A stretch of 64,000 nucleotides of DNA. Source: a virus. This document shows positions 15,101 to 22,544 of the stretch, one piece after another; within the stretch, counting starts at the first letter, position 1; each line of letters starts with the position of its first letter. The stretch lies in IMG/VR virus record IMGVR_UViG_3300045995_000065, positions 1 to 64,000 of that record. One strand, given 5' to 3'. The notes under the pieces were generated by a model. The model made no database searches. It had not been told where the DNA came from and saw only the letters and a list, made by a program, of their open reading frames with translations. Position numbers and translations under genes: made by a program.

Positions 15101-16015
15101 ATGAAAATAAATGAGATCATCTGCGAAGACGTGTCACAAGGCGACTTTGCTCAAATAGAGCGATTTGCTGATGCGCTATGGGGCAGGCTTGGCATTGACG
15201 TAAAATTTACTTGGCACTTCATGCAACGTGTAAACGATGTGCGCAACGGTAAGCCTATCACCACGGCTGAGCTTATTCGTATGTTCAAGAAGGAATATAT
15301 GAAGTACGGCAAAGATGTGTCTAGCATGGACAACTCAGTAGAAGCAGTCTTCAAAGATGCGATGACTGCTATCAACTTGCCATTCGTTATCAAAGACACC
15401 CCGCAAGGTAAAGAGCTTATCGCCAAGACTACGATGCGTAAGCCTAACTTTAAGACTCGTCCCGGCCAACCAACGTATGTCATTGACGATGTTAACTTGC
15501 CTAAAGATCAGTGGGAGACATTGATCTCTACTGCTGACAAAGAGGAGGTTGGTGACAACCTTGTGCAGTTAGTGCAGCAAGCATATAACGCTACACCTGA
15601 AGGTAGCTTTGTAAACAGTATGAAAGACGTCATCCCGTCTGACTGGGAAGTAATTGACTGGGACGGCGACCAAAGTATCAATGCCACAGTATTCTTCCGC
15701 AAGCCACGTGGCAATGAAAACTGGCAAGGCTATAAGATACAAGGGTTGGGTCACGATGGCCAACGTGCGTCTAAGGATCGCGCTATCAAGAAGATGATAC
15801 AGATGCTTGAGACTCGTGGTTATTGGTTAGAAGGATCAGACGCAATGCGGGCAGTGCTTAAACGTTACCAAGTCATTGCAGTGTCAAACGAGCAATTCCT
15901 GCAGCGTCTGTTCAATGACTCACAGCTACGCATGGTGAACCACGACACATACCAACGTAAACTAAGCAACCGTGTCATCACTGAATCTGTCTTTGGAAGG
16001 CCTATTCTGCGATGA
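15101..16015 (+). CDS. MKINEI-type protein, candidate internal head/injected protein
   Basis: 304 aa. The N-terminus MKINEIICED resembles the capsid-targeting sequences of T4 internal proteins (short helix ending I/L-x-E, e.g. Alt MELITELFDE). It is followed by a domain (residues 30-130: KFTWHFMQRVNDVRNGKPIT) that I recall at the ends of other large-phage proteins. The C-terminus has WQGYKIQGLGHDG and SKDRAIKKMIQML. First gene of a five-gene plus-strand operon. Function unknown. Confidence 0.55.
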   Translation: MKINEIICEDVSQGDFAQIERFADALWGRLGIDVKFTWHFMQRVNDVRNGKPITTAELIRMFKKEYMKYGKDVSSMDNSVEAVFKDAMTAINLPFVIKDTPQGKELIAKTTMRKPNFKTRPGQPTYVIDDVNLPKDQWETLISTADKEEVGDNLVQLVQQAYNATPEGSFVNSMKDVIPSDWEVIDWDGDQSINATVFFRKPRGNENWQGYKIQGLGHDGQRASKDRAIKKMIQMLETRGYWLEGSDAMRAVLKRYQVIAVSNEQFLQRLFNDSQLRMVNHDTYQRKLSNRVITESVFGRPILR

Positions 16016-16842
16016 AGATAAACGAGATCATTACTGAATTGCGCAAAGCAAAACCTCGCGAACCAAAAGCAGGTGATACAACTCCGCACGATTACAATCC
16101 TGGGTGGGAGACACTAAACTACCTTAAAGAGCAAGCATTCAAACAAGGTCAGCGTTTAGCTGAAAGCTATCAGTTATTCATGCCACGTAGAAACAATGGT
16201 GCGCAGCCAGCTCGTGATCGCAGGATGGCAAATATAGGAAACAAATGGGCCTGGGACGAAACTGATCCTACACAGCTTAAGCCGCAGTACGCAAGGTGGG
16301 AGCAGGGACAAAAGGATCTAAGTCCCAATGGTATGCAAGATGACGAAGTGACGGAAGCAGCACCAATACTAAAACCAGGTAAGGCAGAGTCTCCCCCTGG
16401 CAATAACAAACCACACGCTGACCTATGGACAAGCACTGCTAAACGTGGTGGTGATGGCGCTTACACAAGTGATTGGGTACGCTATGTCAATGATGCAGGG
16501 CACGATTGGATGGCACCAAAAGGTTACCTATACAAAGTCAAACCTGGTGCATTGATACTAGAATTAAACAGCGACCACGATGCTGAACGTATCTATCAAG
16601 CATTTGAAAGTTTAGGCACAGCACAACCTATTGACTACAGTAGTTCATACGGTAGATTAACAAAAGCATTTCCGTGGGATCAAGTTGTAAAACATTTTGA
16701 TGGTGTGCGCCACGGGGGATACAATAGTCGTGACGATTTTATATACGGTTGGGATTGTGAATCAACTGCATGGTTTAACACTAGCTTCTTAACATTGGTA
16801 GCGGAGGTTCCTATCTCCCGCTACAGGGAAGACGAATACTAA
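16012..16842 (+). CDS. MKINEI-type protein, possibly ART-like C-terminus
   Basis: 276 aa. N-terminus MKINEIITELRKAKPREPKA, then a basic/Pro region, a possible cleavage site DDEVTEAAP near residue 115, and a folded C-terminal part. The latter has DLWTSTAKRG, GYLYKVKPGALILELNS and FDGVRHGGYNS, which loosely follow the strand order of ADP-ribosyltransferase-like folds in phage effectors. ATGA overlap with the gene before. The fold call is weak. Confidence 0.45.
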   Translation: MKINEIITELRKAKPREPKAGDTTPHDYNPGWETLNYLKEQAFKQGQRLAESYQLFMPRRNNGAQPARDRRMANIGNKWAWDETDPTQLKPQYARWEQGQKDLSPNGMQDDEVTEAAPILKPGKAESPPGNNKPHADLWTSTAKRGGDGAYTSDWVRYVNDAGHDWMAPKGYLYKVKPGALILELNSDHDAERIYQAFESLGTAQPIDYSSSYGRLTKAFPWDQVVKHFDGVRHGGYNSRDDFIYGWDCESTAWFNTSFLTLVAEVPISRYREDEY

Positions 16843-16843
16843 A

Positions 16844-17773
16844 ATGAAGATAAACGAGATCTTAACAGAAGAAGAGGCGCCGATCCTTCCCAAGCGAGTA
16901 ACTGACAAGGAGTTGGTTGCGCTATTGGGTAAGGGTAAGACCAATGCTATGCTTCGTCACCCTTGGTTCCAACGCTACTCCAACTATCAAAAGGCATACC
17001 GCTATGCAAAAGACAAATGGGGCTTTGTCACTGTTGACATGTTCCCTTTCTTTGTAGAGCACAATAGAACTCCTGATGGCGGCATTCGTCCTACCATCTA
17101 TGTGTCGTTCATCTTCTCTTACTCTGGTACCAAGGTAGTGCAAGCACATCAGTTTACACGCCCATTGGTGCCTGATGAGTTTGAATTGAATAACAAGATT
17201 ACTGGTGGGTGGCAGCACGGCACGACTTGGAAGGTAGACAAAGTAAAAGAAGATACTTACCAACCACCAGAGCTACACACTGGTGACAAGATTCTCAAGG
17301 GCAAGTTTAAGAACAGTCCCGCCACGATTAAAGGCTTCTCTAAAGACAAACACAACCAGCCAGTGCTAAAGACTGACAAAGGTGCAGTGCAATTGTTCAA
17401 GCCCCGTGTCACGAAGTTGATGACAAACGAATCAGTGATGCCTGGTACTTACGTGCACGAAACATCTCCAGAGAAGGCTGCGCAAATTGCAAAGATGGGG
17501 TTCAAGCCATCGTACGAAGGCATCTTCTTTAACCGCGACGGTACAGGTTACTCGGGTGGTGGTTACGGTGGCGCATTGATAACAGTGCAGCTAAACATCA
17601 CTAAGTTACTTGACATGGACGGTGACGCAGAAATGCCAGAGGACTTAGACGAGTTTGCTGATGGTGAAGAGATTGCCCAGTACGCACGTAGTCACGGTTA
17701 CCAAGCTTGGGCTGATGACTTACAAATCGCTGTACTTGACCCACGTTGCATCAAAATCGTGAGCATTAAATGA
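16844..17773 (+). CDS. MKINEI-type protein with ADP-ribosyltransferase-like domain
   Basis: 309 aa. N-terminus MKINEILTEEEAP. A middle domain (GDKILKGKFKNSPATIKG, LFKPRVTKLM) resembles segments of other large-phage proteins, from memory. The C-terminal domain (about 200-309) follows the ART-like plan: YVHETSPEKAAQIAKMGF (His strand and helix), GIFFNRDGTGYSGGGYG, LITVQLN, GYQAWADD, IAVLDPRCIKIV. T4 packages its ADP-ribosyltransferase Alt with a similar N-terminal signal. A packaged enzyme that modifies host proteins is therefore a reasonable inference. Confidence 0.55.
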   Translation: MKINEILTEEEAPILPKRVTDKELVALLGKGKTNAMLRHPWFQRYSNYQKAYRYAKDKWGFVTVDMFPFFVEHNRTPDGGIRPTIYVSFIFSYSGTKVVQAHQFTRPLVPDEFELNNKITGGWQHGTTWKVDKVKEDTYQPPELHTGDKILKGKFKNSPATIKGFSKDKHNQPVLKTDKGAVQLFKPRVTKLMTNESVMPGTYVHETSPEKAAQIAKMGFKPSYEGIFFNRDGTGYSGGGYGGALITVQLNITKLLDMDGDAEMPEDLDEFADGEEIAQYARSHGYQAWADDLQIAVLDPRCIKIVSIK

Positions 17774-18639
17774 ACCTGTACGACTTATTTGAAGGCGCGA
17801 CAGACGTCTTGTATCACTATACCGGTATTCGCCCGGCTCTTAAAGTTTTGCAAAGTGGAATGTTTGAGCTAAGTCGTTCTACAGGTAATAAGTCTGAAGA
17901 GAACTATGCACCAGCAGGTTACGATTACTTCTTCTCCACTACACGCTCCAAGACTGGCGACTACCATCGCATGGTTGGCAATGGTGCAGTTATGTTCGTC
18001 TTAGACGGGCAGTGGTTTGGCCAACGTTACAAAGTAAAGCCTATTGATTATTGGGATCGCTCTTGGTTGCAAACTCACGACCGGACTCGCGAAGCTGAAG
18101 ATAGGGTATTCTCTAAAACACCTGCAATTCCAATTGGCGGAGTCCGTGCTATACATGCATTTATCAATGAGCATAACGAGTGGCGCTCTCCTGAGTTACG
18201 CACTATGCTATTGCAGGCTAAGAAACTTGGGTTGCCCATTTTTATGTATAATAATGAAGAGGCGTGGCGCTTGCAAGATACACGCAAGGCATTGACAGTG
18301 CAACAGATGGCACCATTGCTTAAGGGTGTTATGCCAGTGGCACACCAGTACAGACCAAGTACAGACTACATTAAGCCATGGCTGGAATTGATCCATAAGA
18401 AGAGCAAAGCAGACTTAAGCCCAGAAGGTGAAAAGTTGCGCTATAACTTGGTATACTACGGATCACGTTACGAGAACGAAGATAGCGGATTGGGCAATGC
18501 ATTGGCTAACGAGCGTAAGCCAGGTAACACTGGGTATGACTCTGCAACCAAGCTGATACAAGCGATGCGCCAATCTAAGTTAAACTCACCACTTGCACTG
18601 AAAAATGCGTTGTGCCAGAAGTGGGAAAATATTAAATGA
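17770..18639 (+). CDS. ADP-ribosyltransferase-like protein
   Basis: 289 aa. N-terminus MNLYDLFEGATD fits the same capsid-signal style. VLYHYTGIRPALKVLQSG (residues 13-30), YFFSTTRSKTGDYH (about 54-67) and REAEDRVFSK (about 109-118) match the order H/R strand, STS loop, E-D/ExE of ART-fold enzymes. Such LYHYT proteins are common in large phages. ATGA overlaps at both ends place it in the same operon. NAD binding is inferred, not seen. Confidence 0.6.
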   Translation: MNLYDLFEGATDVLYHYTGIRPALKVLQSGMFELSRSTGNKSEENYAPAGYDYFFSTTRSKTGDYHRMVGNGAVMFVLDGQWFGQRYKVKPIDYWDRSWLQTHDRTREAEDRVFSKTPAIPIGGVRAIHAFINEHNEWRSPELRTMLLQAKKLGLPIFMYNNEEAWRLQDTRKALTVQQMAPLLKGVMPVAHQYRPSTDYIKPWLELIHKKSKADLSPEGEKLRYNLVYYGSRYENEDSGLGNALANERKPGNTGYDSATKLIQAMRQSKLNSPLALKNALCQKWENIK

Positions 18640-19379
18640 TCACAATAGAACCCTACTTAGAGTTCTACATCACCAACGTTTGTAACTTAGCTTGTAAGGG
18701 CTGTAATAGATTCAACAATTACAAGTTTAAAGGACATCAAACGTGGGCAGACCACGAGGCAGAGTATGCTAAGTGGTCTAAACGTATAACTGCTCCCTTC
18801 ATTACTATCATTGGGGGCGAGCCTACATTGAATCCCGACTTGGAAAACTTTGCTGCTGGTATACGTAAGCTATGGCCCGATAGCGAGGTGATGATTCAGA
18901 CCAATGGCACGTATCAACGCCCACGGCATATCAAATTTTGGAAGAATTACAAAGTGGGATACGGTGTGTCATTGCATGACCCAGCTACTGCTGATGACAT
19001 TAAGAAAACATGGAAGGACCATGGTGGGACATTTGACGCTTACGACTTTCATCAAGCAGCATTGATAGAGGATGGTGATAAGTTTTTACTTCATGACAGC
19101 GTACCGATTACTGCATTTGAGTTTTGCGATATGAAGCACGATCGCACGATGTTTAACGGAAAGCTATTCAAGTGCCCGTCAATGGCAACGATACCCGAGT
19201 TTAGAAAACAGTTTGATGTTGTGCTGTCACAGGATGATGAGACACTACTAACCTCTTACCAACCACTAAGTGCAGATTGCACTGAAGAAGAATTGCAGAC
19301 ATTTTTTATGGACAGGGATAAACCTATTCTGCAATGTAAGTTTTGCCCGCAAAACTTAGTGTGGGCTAAAGCTCTTTAA
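18636..19379 (+). CDS. Radical SAM protein
   Basis: 247 aa. Cys16, Cys20 and Cys23 form the CX3CX2C cluster motif, GGEPT (about 60) is the SAM-binding motif, and IQTNGTY the following strand. C-terminal cysteines (FEFCDMKHD, KLFKCPS, LQCKFCPQN) could hold an auxiliary cluster. Last gene of the MKINEI operon, joined by ATGA. It could modify a protein of that operon, but the substrate is unknown. Confidence 0.8.
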   Translation: MITIEPYLEFYITNVCNLACKGCNRFNNYKFKGHQTWADHEAEYAKWSKRITAPFITIIGGEPTLNPDLENFAAGIRKLWPDSEVMIQTNGTYQRPRHIKFWKNYKVGYGVSLHDPATADDIKKTWKDHGGTFDAYDFHQAALIEDGDKFLLHDSVPITAFEFCDMKHDRTMFNGKLFKCPSMATIPEFRKQFDVVLSQDDETLLTSYQPLSADCTEEELQTFFMDRDKPILQCKFCPQNLVWAKAL

Positions 19380-19542
19380 CAACGTCTGCTAGGTGCGGAT
19401 AAAATTTGCGACCAGCATATCCATTATCGTCACCTAGCTTTGCTGCTAGTTTTTCTTTAATGTCTGCTTGTGCGGCCTCCCAACATTCACGAAGCAATTG
19501 AGAATCACTGTTGTGCTTAGTAGTCCACTGGTCATACGTCAT
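19366..19542 (-). CDS. Short hypothetical protein
   Basis: 58 aa (MTYDQWTTKHNSDSQLLREC...). AGAGGA lies 7 nt before the ATG. It overlaps the upstream minus gene by 11 nt and the convergent radical SAM gene by 14 bp. Helical, with no known motif. Codon phase and ribosome site support it. Confidence 0.6.
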   Translation of the reverse strand: MTYDQWTTKHNSDSQLLRECWEAAQADIKEKLAAKLGDDNGYAGRKFYPHLADVVKEL

Positions 19543-19867
19543 GTTTGTCCTCTAGATTCAAATTTGCACGAGATACAATCTCGCTGTAAAAACTATCTAA
19601 CTCACCACCAAAACTTCCACGCATTATATTGTAATACGCAATGATTGAATCCCATTGTGAATTACGCAATGCATTTAAAAACACCTGGTGGTTTGCTTTT
19701 TGTTCTTGTAGCTTGTCTAAGTCCATGAATGCAAGCTTCTCAACAGGTACTACACAGAACGCAGTTAGTGGCACGTCAGACCCAGGCACATCAAAAGTTT
19801 CTAGCTCAACTAGTGTGTACCGTTGGCGTATTTCTTCTACACTCTCGGGATTAAAGACGATTTGCAT
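19532..19867 (-). CDS. Conserved phage protein of unknown function
   Basis: 111 aa from ATG 19867 (MQIVFNPESVEEIRQRYT). The pattern VELETFDVPG, AFCVVPVEKL and GGELDSFYSEIV resembles a hypothetical protein seen in T4-like phages. It overlaps the exonuclease gene by 17 nt, suggesting coupled expression with it. Confidence 0.6.
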   Translation of the reverse strand: MQIVFNPESVEEIRQRYTLVELETFDVPGSDVPLTAFCVVPVEKLAFMDLDKLQEQKANHQVFLNALRNSQWDSIIAYYNIMRGSFGGELDSFYSEIVSRANLNLEDKHDV

Positions 19868-20393
19868 ACTTGGATAAATCCAACTGCTTGAATAATAGTT
19901 GAACACCCTTGGCTTGCGACTTACAATCCTCTACAGCATTGTGCAGTGTCTTAGATGTCTTGTCGCGTGGGTCTCCCAAAATACTAAACAATGTACGTGA
20001 GTCCATCACTTGCCAGAAGTCCCAGTTACGTGGCAACTCGTACATTTTAAACAATGTCTCAAGGATCGTAATGTCAAAGTGAGGACCTTGGCACCAAATC
20101 TTGTCTACTCCTACTAGGAATTTGTTCAATGCAACCAGTGTGTCGTATACACTGTGGCGGTCATCGGGTGACAAGGCTTCTTCCATAATAGCAGGATCTT
20201 GCTTGCCCCACCATTCCATTGTGTCCTCAGATACTTCACGACCACGCTCAATTTGATCGTCAATGTCCAATCGCATGTACAGTTCTTCGAACGGTTCCTG
20301 CAAAGTGAATGCATTGAATTTAACTGCGCCCAATGTAAGCACTACAGCGTCGTGTCCTGCTGATAGTGTTTCTAAGTCTAACATACAATCCAT
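19851..20393 (-). CDS. DEDDh 3'-5' exonuclease, DexA-like
   Basis: 180 aa. Exonuclease motifs are Asp6-x-Glu8 (MLDLETLS), Asp107 (GPHFDITIL), and His151 with Asp156 (LHNAVEDCKSQA), the DEDDh set of RNase T/DnaQ enzymes. VLTLGAVKF and WWGKQDP match the T4 DexA (exonuclease A) pattern. T4 DexA degrades DNA from 3' ends. TTAGGAG precedes the start. Confidence 0.8.
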   Translation of the reverse strand: MDCMLDLETLSAGHDAVVLTLGAVKFNAFTLQEPFEELYMRLDIDDQIERGREVSEDTMEWWGKQDPAIMEEALSPDDRHSVYDTLVALNKFLVGVDKIWCQGPHFDITILETLFKMYELPRNWDFWQVMDSRTLFSILGDPRDKTSKTLHNAVEDCKSQAKGVQLLFKQLDLSKYANRL

Positions 20394-20412
20394 TATTTTC
20401 TCCTAAATTAGA

Positions 20413-20418
20413 TAAATA
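20413..20418 (+). promoter_or_regulatory. Late-type TAAATA box before HNH gene
   Basis: GATAAATAAAC on the plus strand, 18 nt before the ATG at 20437; a private promoter for an inserted gene. Confidence 0.5.
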
Positions 20419-20436
20419 AACATAACGGGATCAATT

Positions 20437-21087
20437 ATGTTCATTAAAAACAAATATTCTAAATGGTATTATAGCATAATAGCTAATGCAACTACAAGAA
20501 ATTTGAGTACTTCTGTAAAAACTGAAAAGCATCATATTTTACCCAAATCCATCGGTGGCAATAATGAGCAATCTAACTTAGTCAAATTGACTTTGCGCGA
20601 ACATTTTATATGTCATAGATTACTGCCTAAAATGACTACTGGTGTAGCAAGAACCAAAATGATGTACGCAATATGGAAAATGTGTCATTCATCTGGTACT
20701 AAGAAACTTGCGTTCAAATTAAATGCTCGCACATATAGCGCAATTAAAGAAATGATGCGATCAGTTAGAAAGTCTGAGGATTTTACTCCAGAATGGCGGG
20801 CGAAATTATCTAAATCAAGACTTGGAAAAGGCACATGGAACAAGGGAATTGGGCGCACAAACGAAGAGAAAGAGAAAATGTCAGCGACACGGAAAGCAAG
20901 ATCTTCAGACCCGACATGGAATTTACGTCCTCCGTGCAGCGAGGAAAAAGCAGCGAAAATACAAAAAGCCAACTTAGGAAAAAAGTGGGCACACCATAAA
21001 GAAAGTCTCCAGCGAAAATATTTGTCACCAAATGACTTTCTTTCCTATATTACAAACGGATGGGAACCTGGTTTAGGAAAATTTTAA
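20437..21087 (+). CDS. HNH endonuclease, homing type
   Basis: 216 aa. EKHHILPKSIGGNNEQSNLV (residues 30-49) then REHFICHRLL is the HNH motif with His32, His33, Asn49 and His56/60. Repeated basic helices (residues 120-190) such as AKLSKSRLGKG and AAKIQKANLGKKW resemble NUMOD3 DNA-binding modules. It lies on the opposite strand to its neighbours, which is typical of free-standing homing genes inserted between phage genes. Confidence 0.8.
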   Translation: MFIKNKYSKWYYSIIANATTRNLSTSVKTEKHHILPKSIGGNNEQSNLVKLTLREHFICHRLLPKMTTGVARTKMMYAIWKMCHSSGTKKLAFKLNARTYSAIKEMMRSVRKSEDFTPEWRAKLSKSRLGKGTWNKGIGRTNEEKEKMSATRKARSSDPTWNLRPPCSEEKAAKIQKANLGKKWAHHKESLQRKYLSPNDFLSYITNGWEPGLGKF

Positions 21088-21404
21088 TCTTCTTCCAAAA
21101 GTTCTTCGAGTTCAGGCTTCGTAACAAACTTACCACCAAGATCAGGGAACCATGTTGTATGGTACTCCTTGCCACCTAGCTTGTAATAGTCTGTCATTGA
21201 GTGCTGGTTGTTTGTTGATTTGAACGGGTCGATCATCTTGAGCAAAAGCATAATGTCTGTGTACTCTTGCCCTTCAATCTTGCGCATAGGAGGACCCATT
21301 ACACTGCGCAAAAACGCTTTGGCCTTAGCCGGGTCATCGCGCATTTCTTTACGGTGTCTCGCGAGACCTTCTTTGAGTAGAGTTAACTCGCTCTTTTTAG
21401 ACAT
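21084..21404 (-). CDS. Conserved phage protein of unknown function
   Basis: 106 aa from ATG 21404 (MSKKSELTLLKEGLARHRKEM). The start overlaps the end of clpS by 8 nt. Helical, acidic C-terminus; MGPPMRKIEGQEYTDI has no known motif. Co-transcribed with clpS, which makes a functional link possible. Convergent 4-bp overlap with the HNH gene. Confidence 0.6.
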   Translation of the reverse strand: MSKKSELTLLKEGLARHRKEMRDDPAKAKAFLRSVMGPPMRKIEGQEYTDIMLLLKMIDPFKSTNNQHSMTDYYKLGGKEYHTTWFPDLGGKFVTKPELEELLEED

Positions 21405-21714
21405 CAGCTTCAAGCTTGATAGCGAGAGGGAAACCGTTGTTACGTGCAAGCAATGTTACTTCCACGCCTTTTTGTTCTGCCAATTCGTATGGCAATGTTG
21501 CGGCAACTGCGGCGCCGTCTTCATGCACCTTTGTCATAATGTGCTCTGCCGTAACATCATCGTGGCCAAATACTGCCTTCAATGTTTCAATAACGAACTC
21601 CATTGTGGTCACATTGTCATTGACATAAATGACATTGAACAATGGTGGCGGTTGCACATCAGTGCGAGGTTGAATACGAACTTGATTTTGGATTTTGGTT
21701 GATGTAGAGGACAT
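21397..21714 (-). CDS. clpS: ATP-dependent Clp protease adaptor ClpS
   Basis: 105 aa, normal ClpS length. The disordered N-terminal tail (1-22) is followed by the ClpS core: PPLFNVIYVNDNVTTMEFV, HIMTKVHEDGAA and AIKLEADV. The N-degron pocket residues Asn32, Asp33 and His64 match E. coli Asn34, Asp35 and His66. ClpS delivers proteins with Leu/Phe/Tyr/Trp N-termini to ClpAP. No ClpA is visible here, so it must act with host ClpA or with the phage ClpX. Confidence 0.92.
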   Translation of the reverse strand: MSSTSTKIQNQVRIQPRTDVQPPPLFNVIYVNDNVTTMEFVIETLKAVFGHDDVTAEHIMTKVHEDGAAVAATLPYELAEQKGVEVTLLARNNGFPLAIKLEADV

Positions 21715-21729
21715 ATTTGAATCTTAAAT

Positions 21730-21750
21730 GGGGAGGAAAAGTCCCTCCCC
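21730..21750 (-). terminator. Hairpin between hsp20 and clpS
   Basis: GGGGAGG-GACTTTT-CCTCCCC, a 7-bp GC-rich stem located after the hsp20 stop and before clpS. It lacks a long U tract, so it is either an attenuator/terminator or a processing/stability hairpin. Confidence 0.5.
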
Positions 21751-21768
21751 TTGTTGCATTATAGCGTT

Positions 21769-22218
21769 TTACTTGTTAAAAGTCAACGCGATTTTGCGTG
21801 GCTTCTTCTCTTCTGGTACTACGAGTTCCAGAGCAATAGCCAAAATGCCATTTGTGACATTAGCGCCACGAATTTCTACGTGTTCCGAAAGATTGAACAC
21901 ACGTTCGAAATTACGAGTGGAAATGCCTTTGTGAGCATAAGTAAGTTTTTCCTTATCCTCTGTGGCCTTTTTGCCGCTTACGTGCAAAGTGCCGTCCTTC
22001 AATTCTACGTCGAGTTCGTGCTCACCAAAACCAGCGACTGCAACTTCAATAACTGTGTTCGTCTCATCGATGTTTACAATGTTGTATGGTGGGTAGTTCT
22101 CGTTCGACTTGGCGGAATTGGCGAATGTACGATTTAGCTCATTGAACATTCGGTCAAAGCCGATAGCTGTACGATGAATTTCAGGTAGGTTAAGGGTGTG
22201 AATAGAAAAGTTTGTCAT
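21769..22218 (-). CDS. Small heat-shock protein, Hsp20/IbpA family
   Basis: 149 aa. Alpha-crystallin domain spans about residues 40-138 (YNIVNIDETNTVIEVAVAGF, LHVSGKK, GILAIALELVVP). The C-terminal KIALTF resembles the IxI tail that binds neighbouring subunits. It holds unfolding proteins in a refoldable state. T4-like phages of aquatic bacteria often carry an hsp20. It lies between clpX and clpS and has its own late promoter and hairpin leader. Confidence 0.92.
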   Translation of the reverse strand: MTNFSIHTLNLPEIHRTAIGFDRMFNELNRTFANSAKSNENYPPYNIVNIDETNTVIEVAVAGFGEHELDVELKDGTLHVSGKKATEDKEKLTYAHKGISTRNFERVFNLSEHVEIRGANVTNGILAIALELVVPEEKKPRKIALTFNK

Positions 22219-22251
22219 GTTGTTCTCCTGTTAAGCAAGTATGACTTTAAA

Positions 22252-22276
22252 TGCAGCCCGATTATTCGGCACTGCA
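22252..22276 (-). promoter_or_regulatory. 5' leader hairpin shared with phasin-like gene
   Basis: Outer arms TGCAGTGC/GGGCTGCA are identical to those at 8951-8976. The inner stem here is CGA/TCG versus TAC/GTG there, so base pairing is preserved although the bases differ. It directly follows the late box. Confidence 0.65.
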
Positions 22277-22280
22277 CAAA

Positions 22281-22286
22281 TATTTA
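22281..22286 (-). promoter_or_regulatory. Late-type TAAATA promoter box of hsp20
   Basis: AATAAATATTTG on the minus strand, 62 nt before the hsp20 ATG. Confidence 0.65.
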
Positions 22287-22322
22287 TTTTACACTCTTTT
22301 GCATTATATGCAACTATTATGG

Positions 22323-22544
22323 CTATTTTACTACTGTAAACTTTTCAGTAAGTTTTGGTGGGTTCATAATGAAGAACGACAAATCTACAGGATTCGAAAA
22401 ATGGTAATTAAGCTCGTAACCAGCAAGGTCAACTTCAAATTTGATTTCGTAATACGTTAGCCATGTAAGCATTTCACTTAGTACCATCATGCGCTTTGCC
22501 TTCCGCATTGACCCGTTTGGAATAATGAATTGAATATAGTCCAT
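22323..22544 (-). CDS. Small hypothetical protein downstream of clpX
   Basis: 73 aa from ATG 22544, overlapping the clpX stop as TGATG. MDYIQFIIPNGSMRKAKRMMV then a strand-rich part. No known motif. Translation coupled to clpX, so it is a candidate ClpX partner or adaptor by position only. Confidence 0.55.
   Translation of the reverse strand: MDYIQFIIPNGSMRKAKRMMVLSEMLTWLTYYEIKFEVDLAGYELNYHFSNPVDLSFFIMNPPKLTEKFTVVK

Noticed and set aside
22299-22313. TTGCAT-TAT-ATGCAA palindrome near hsp20 as a terminator
   Set aside because: Loop of 3 nt, only 6-bp AT-rich arms and no T-run on the minus strand; not convincing.
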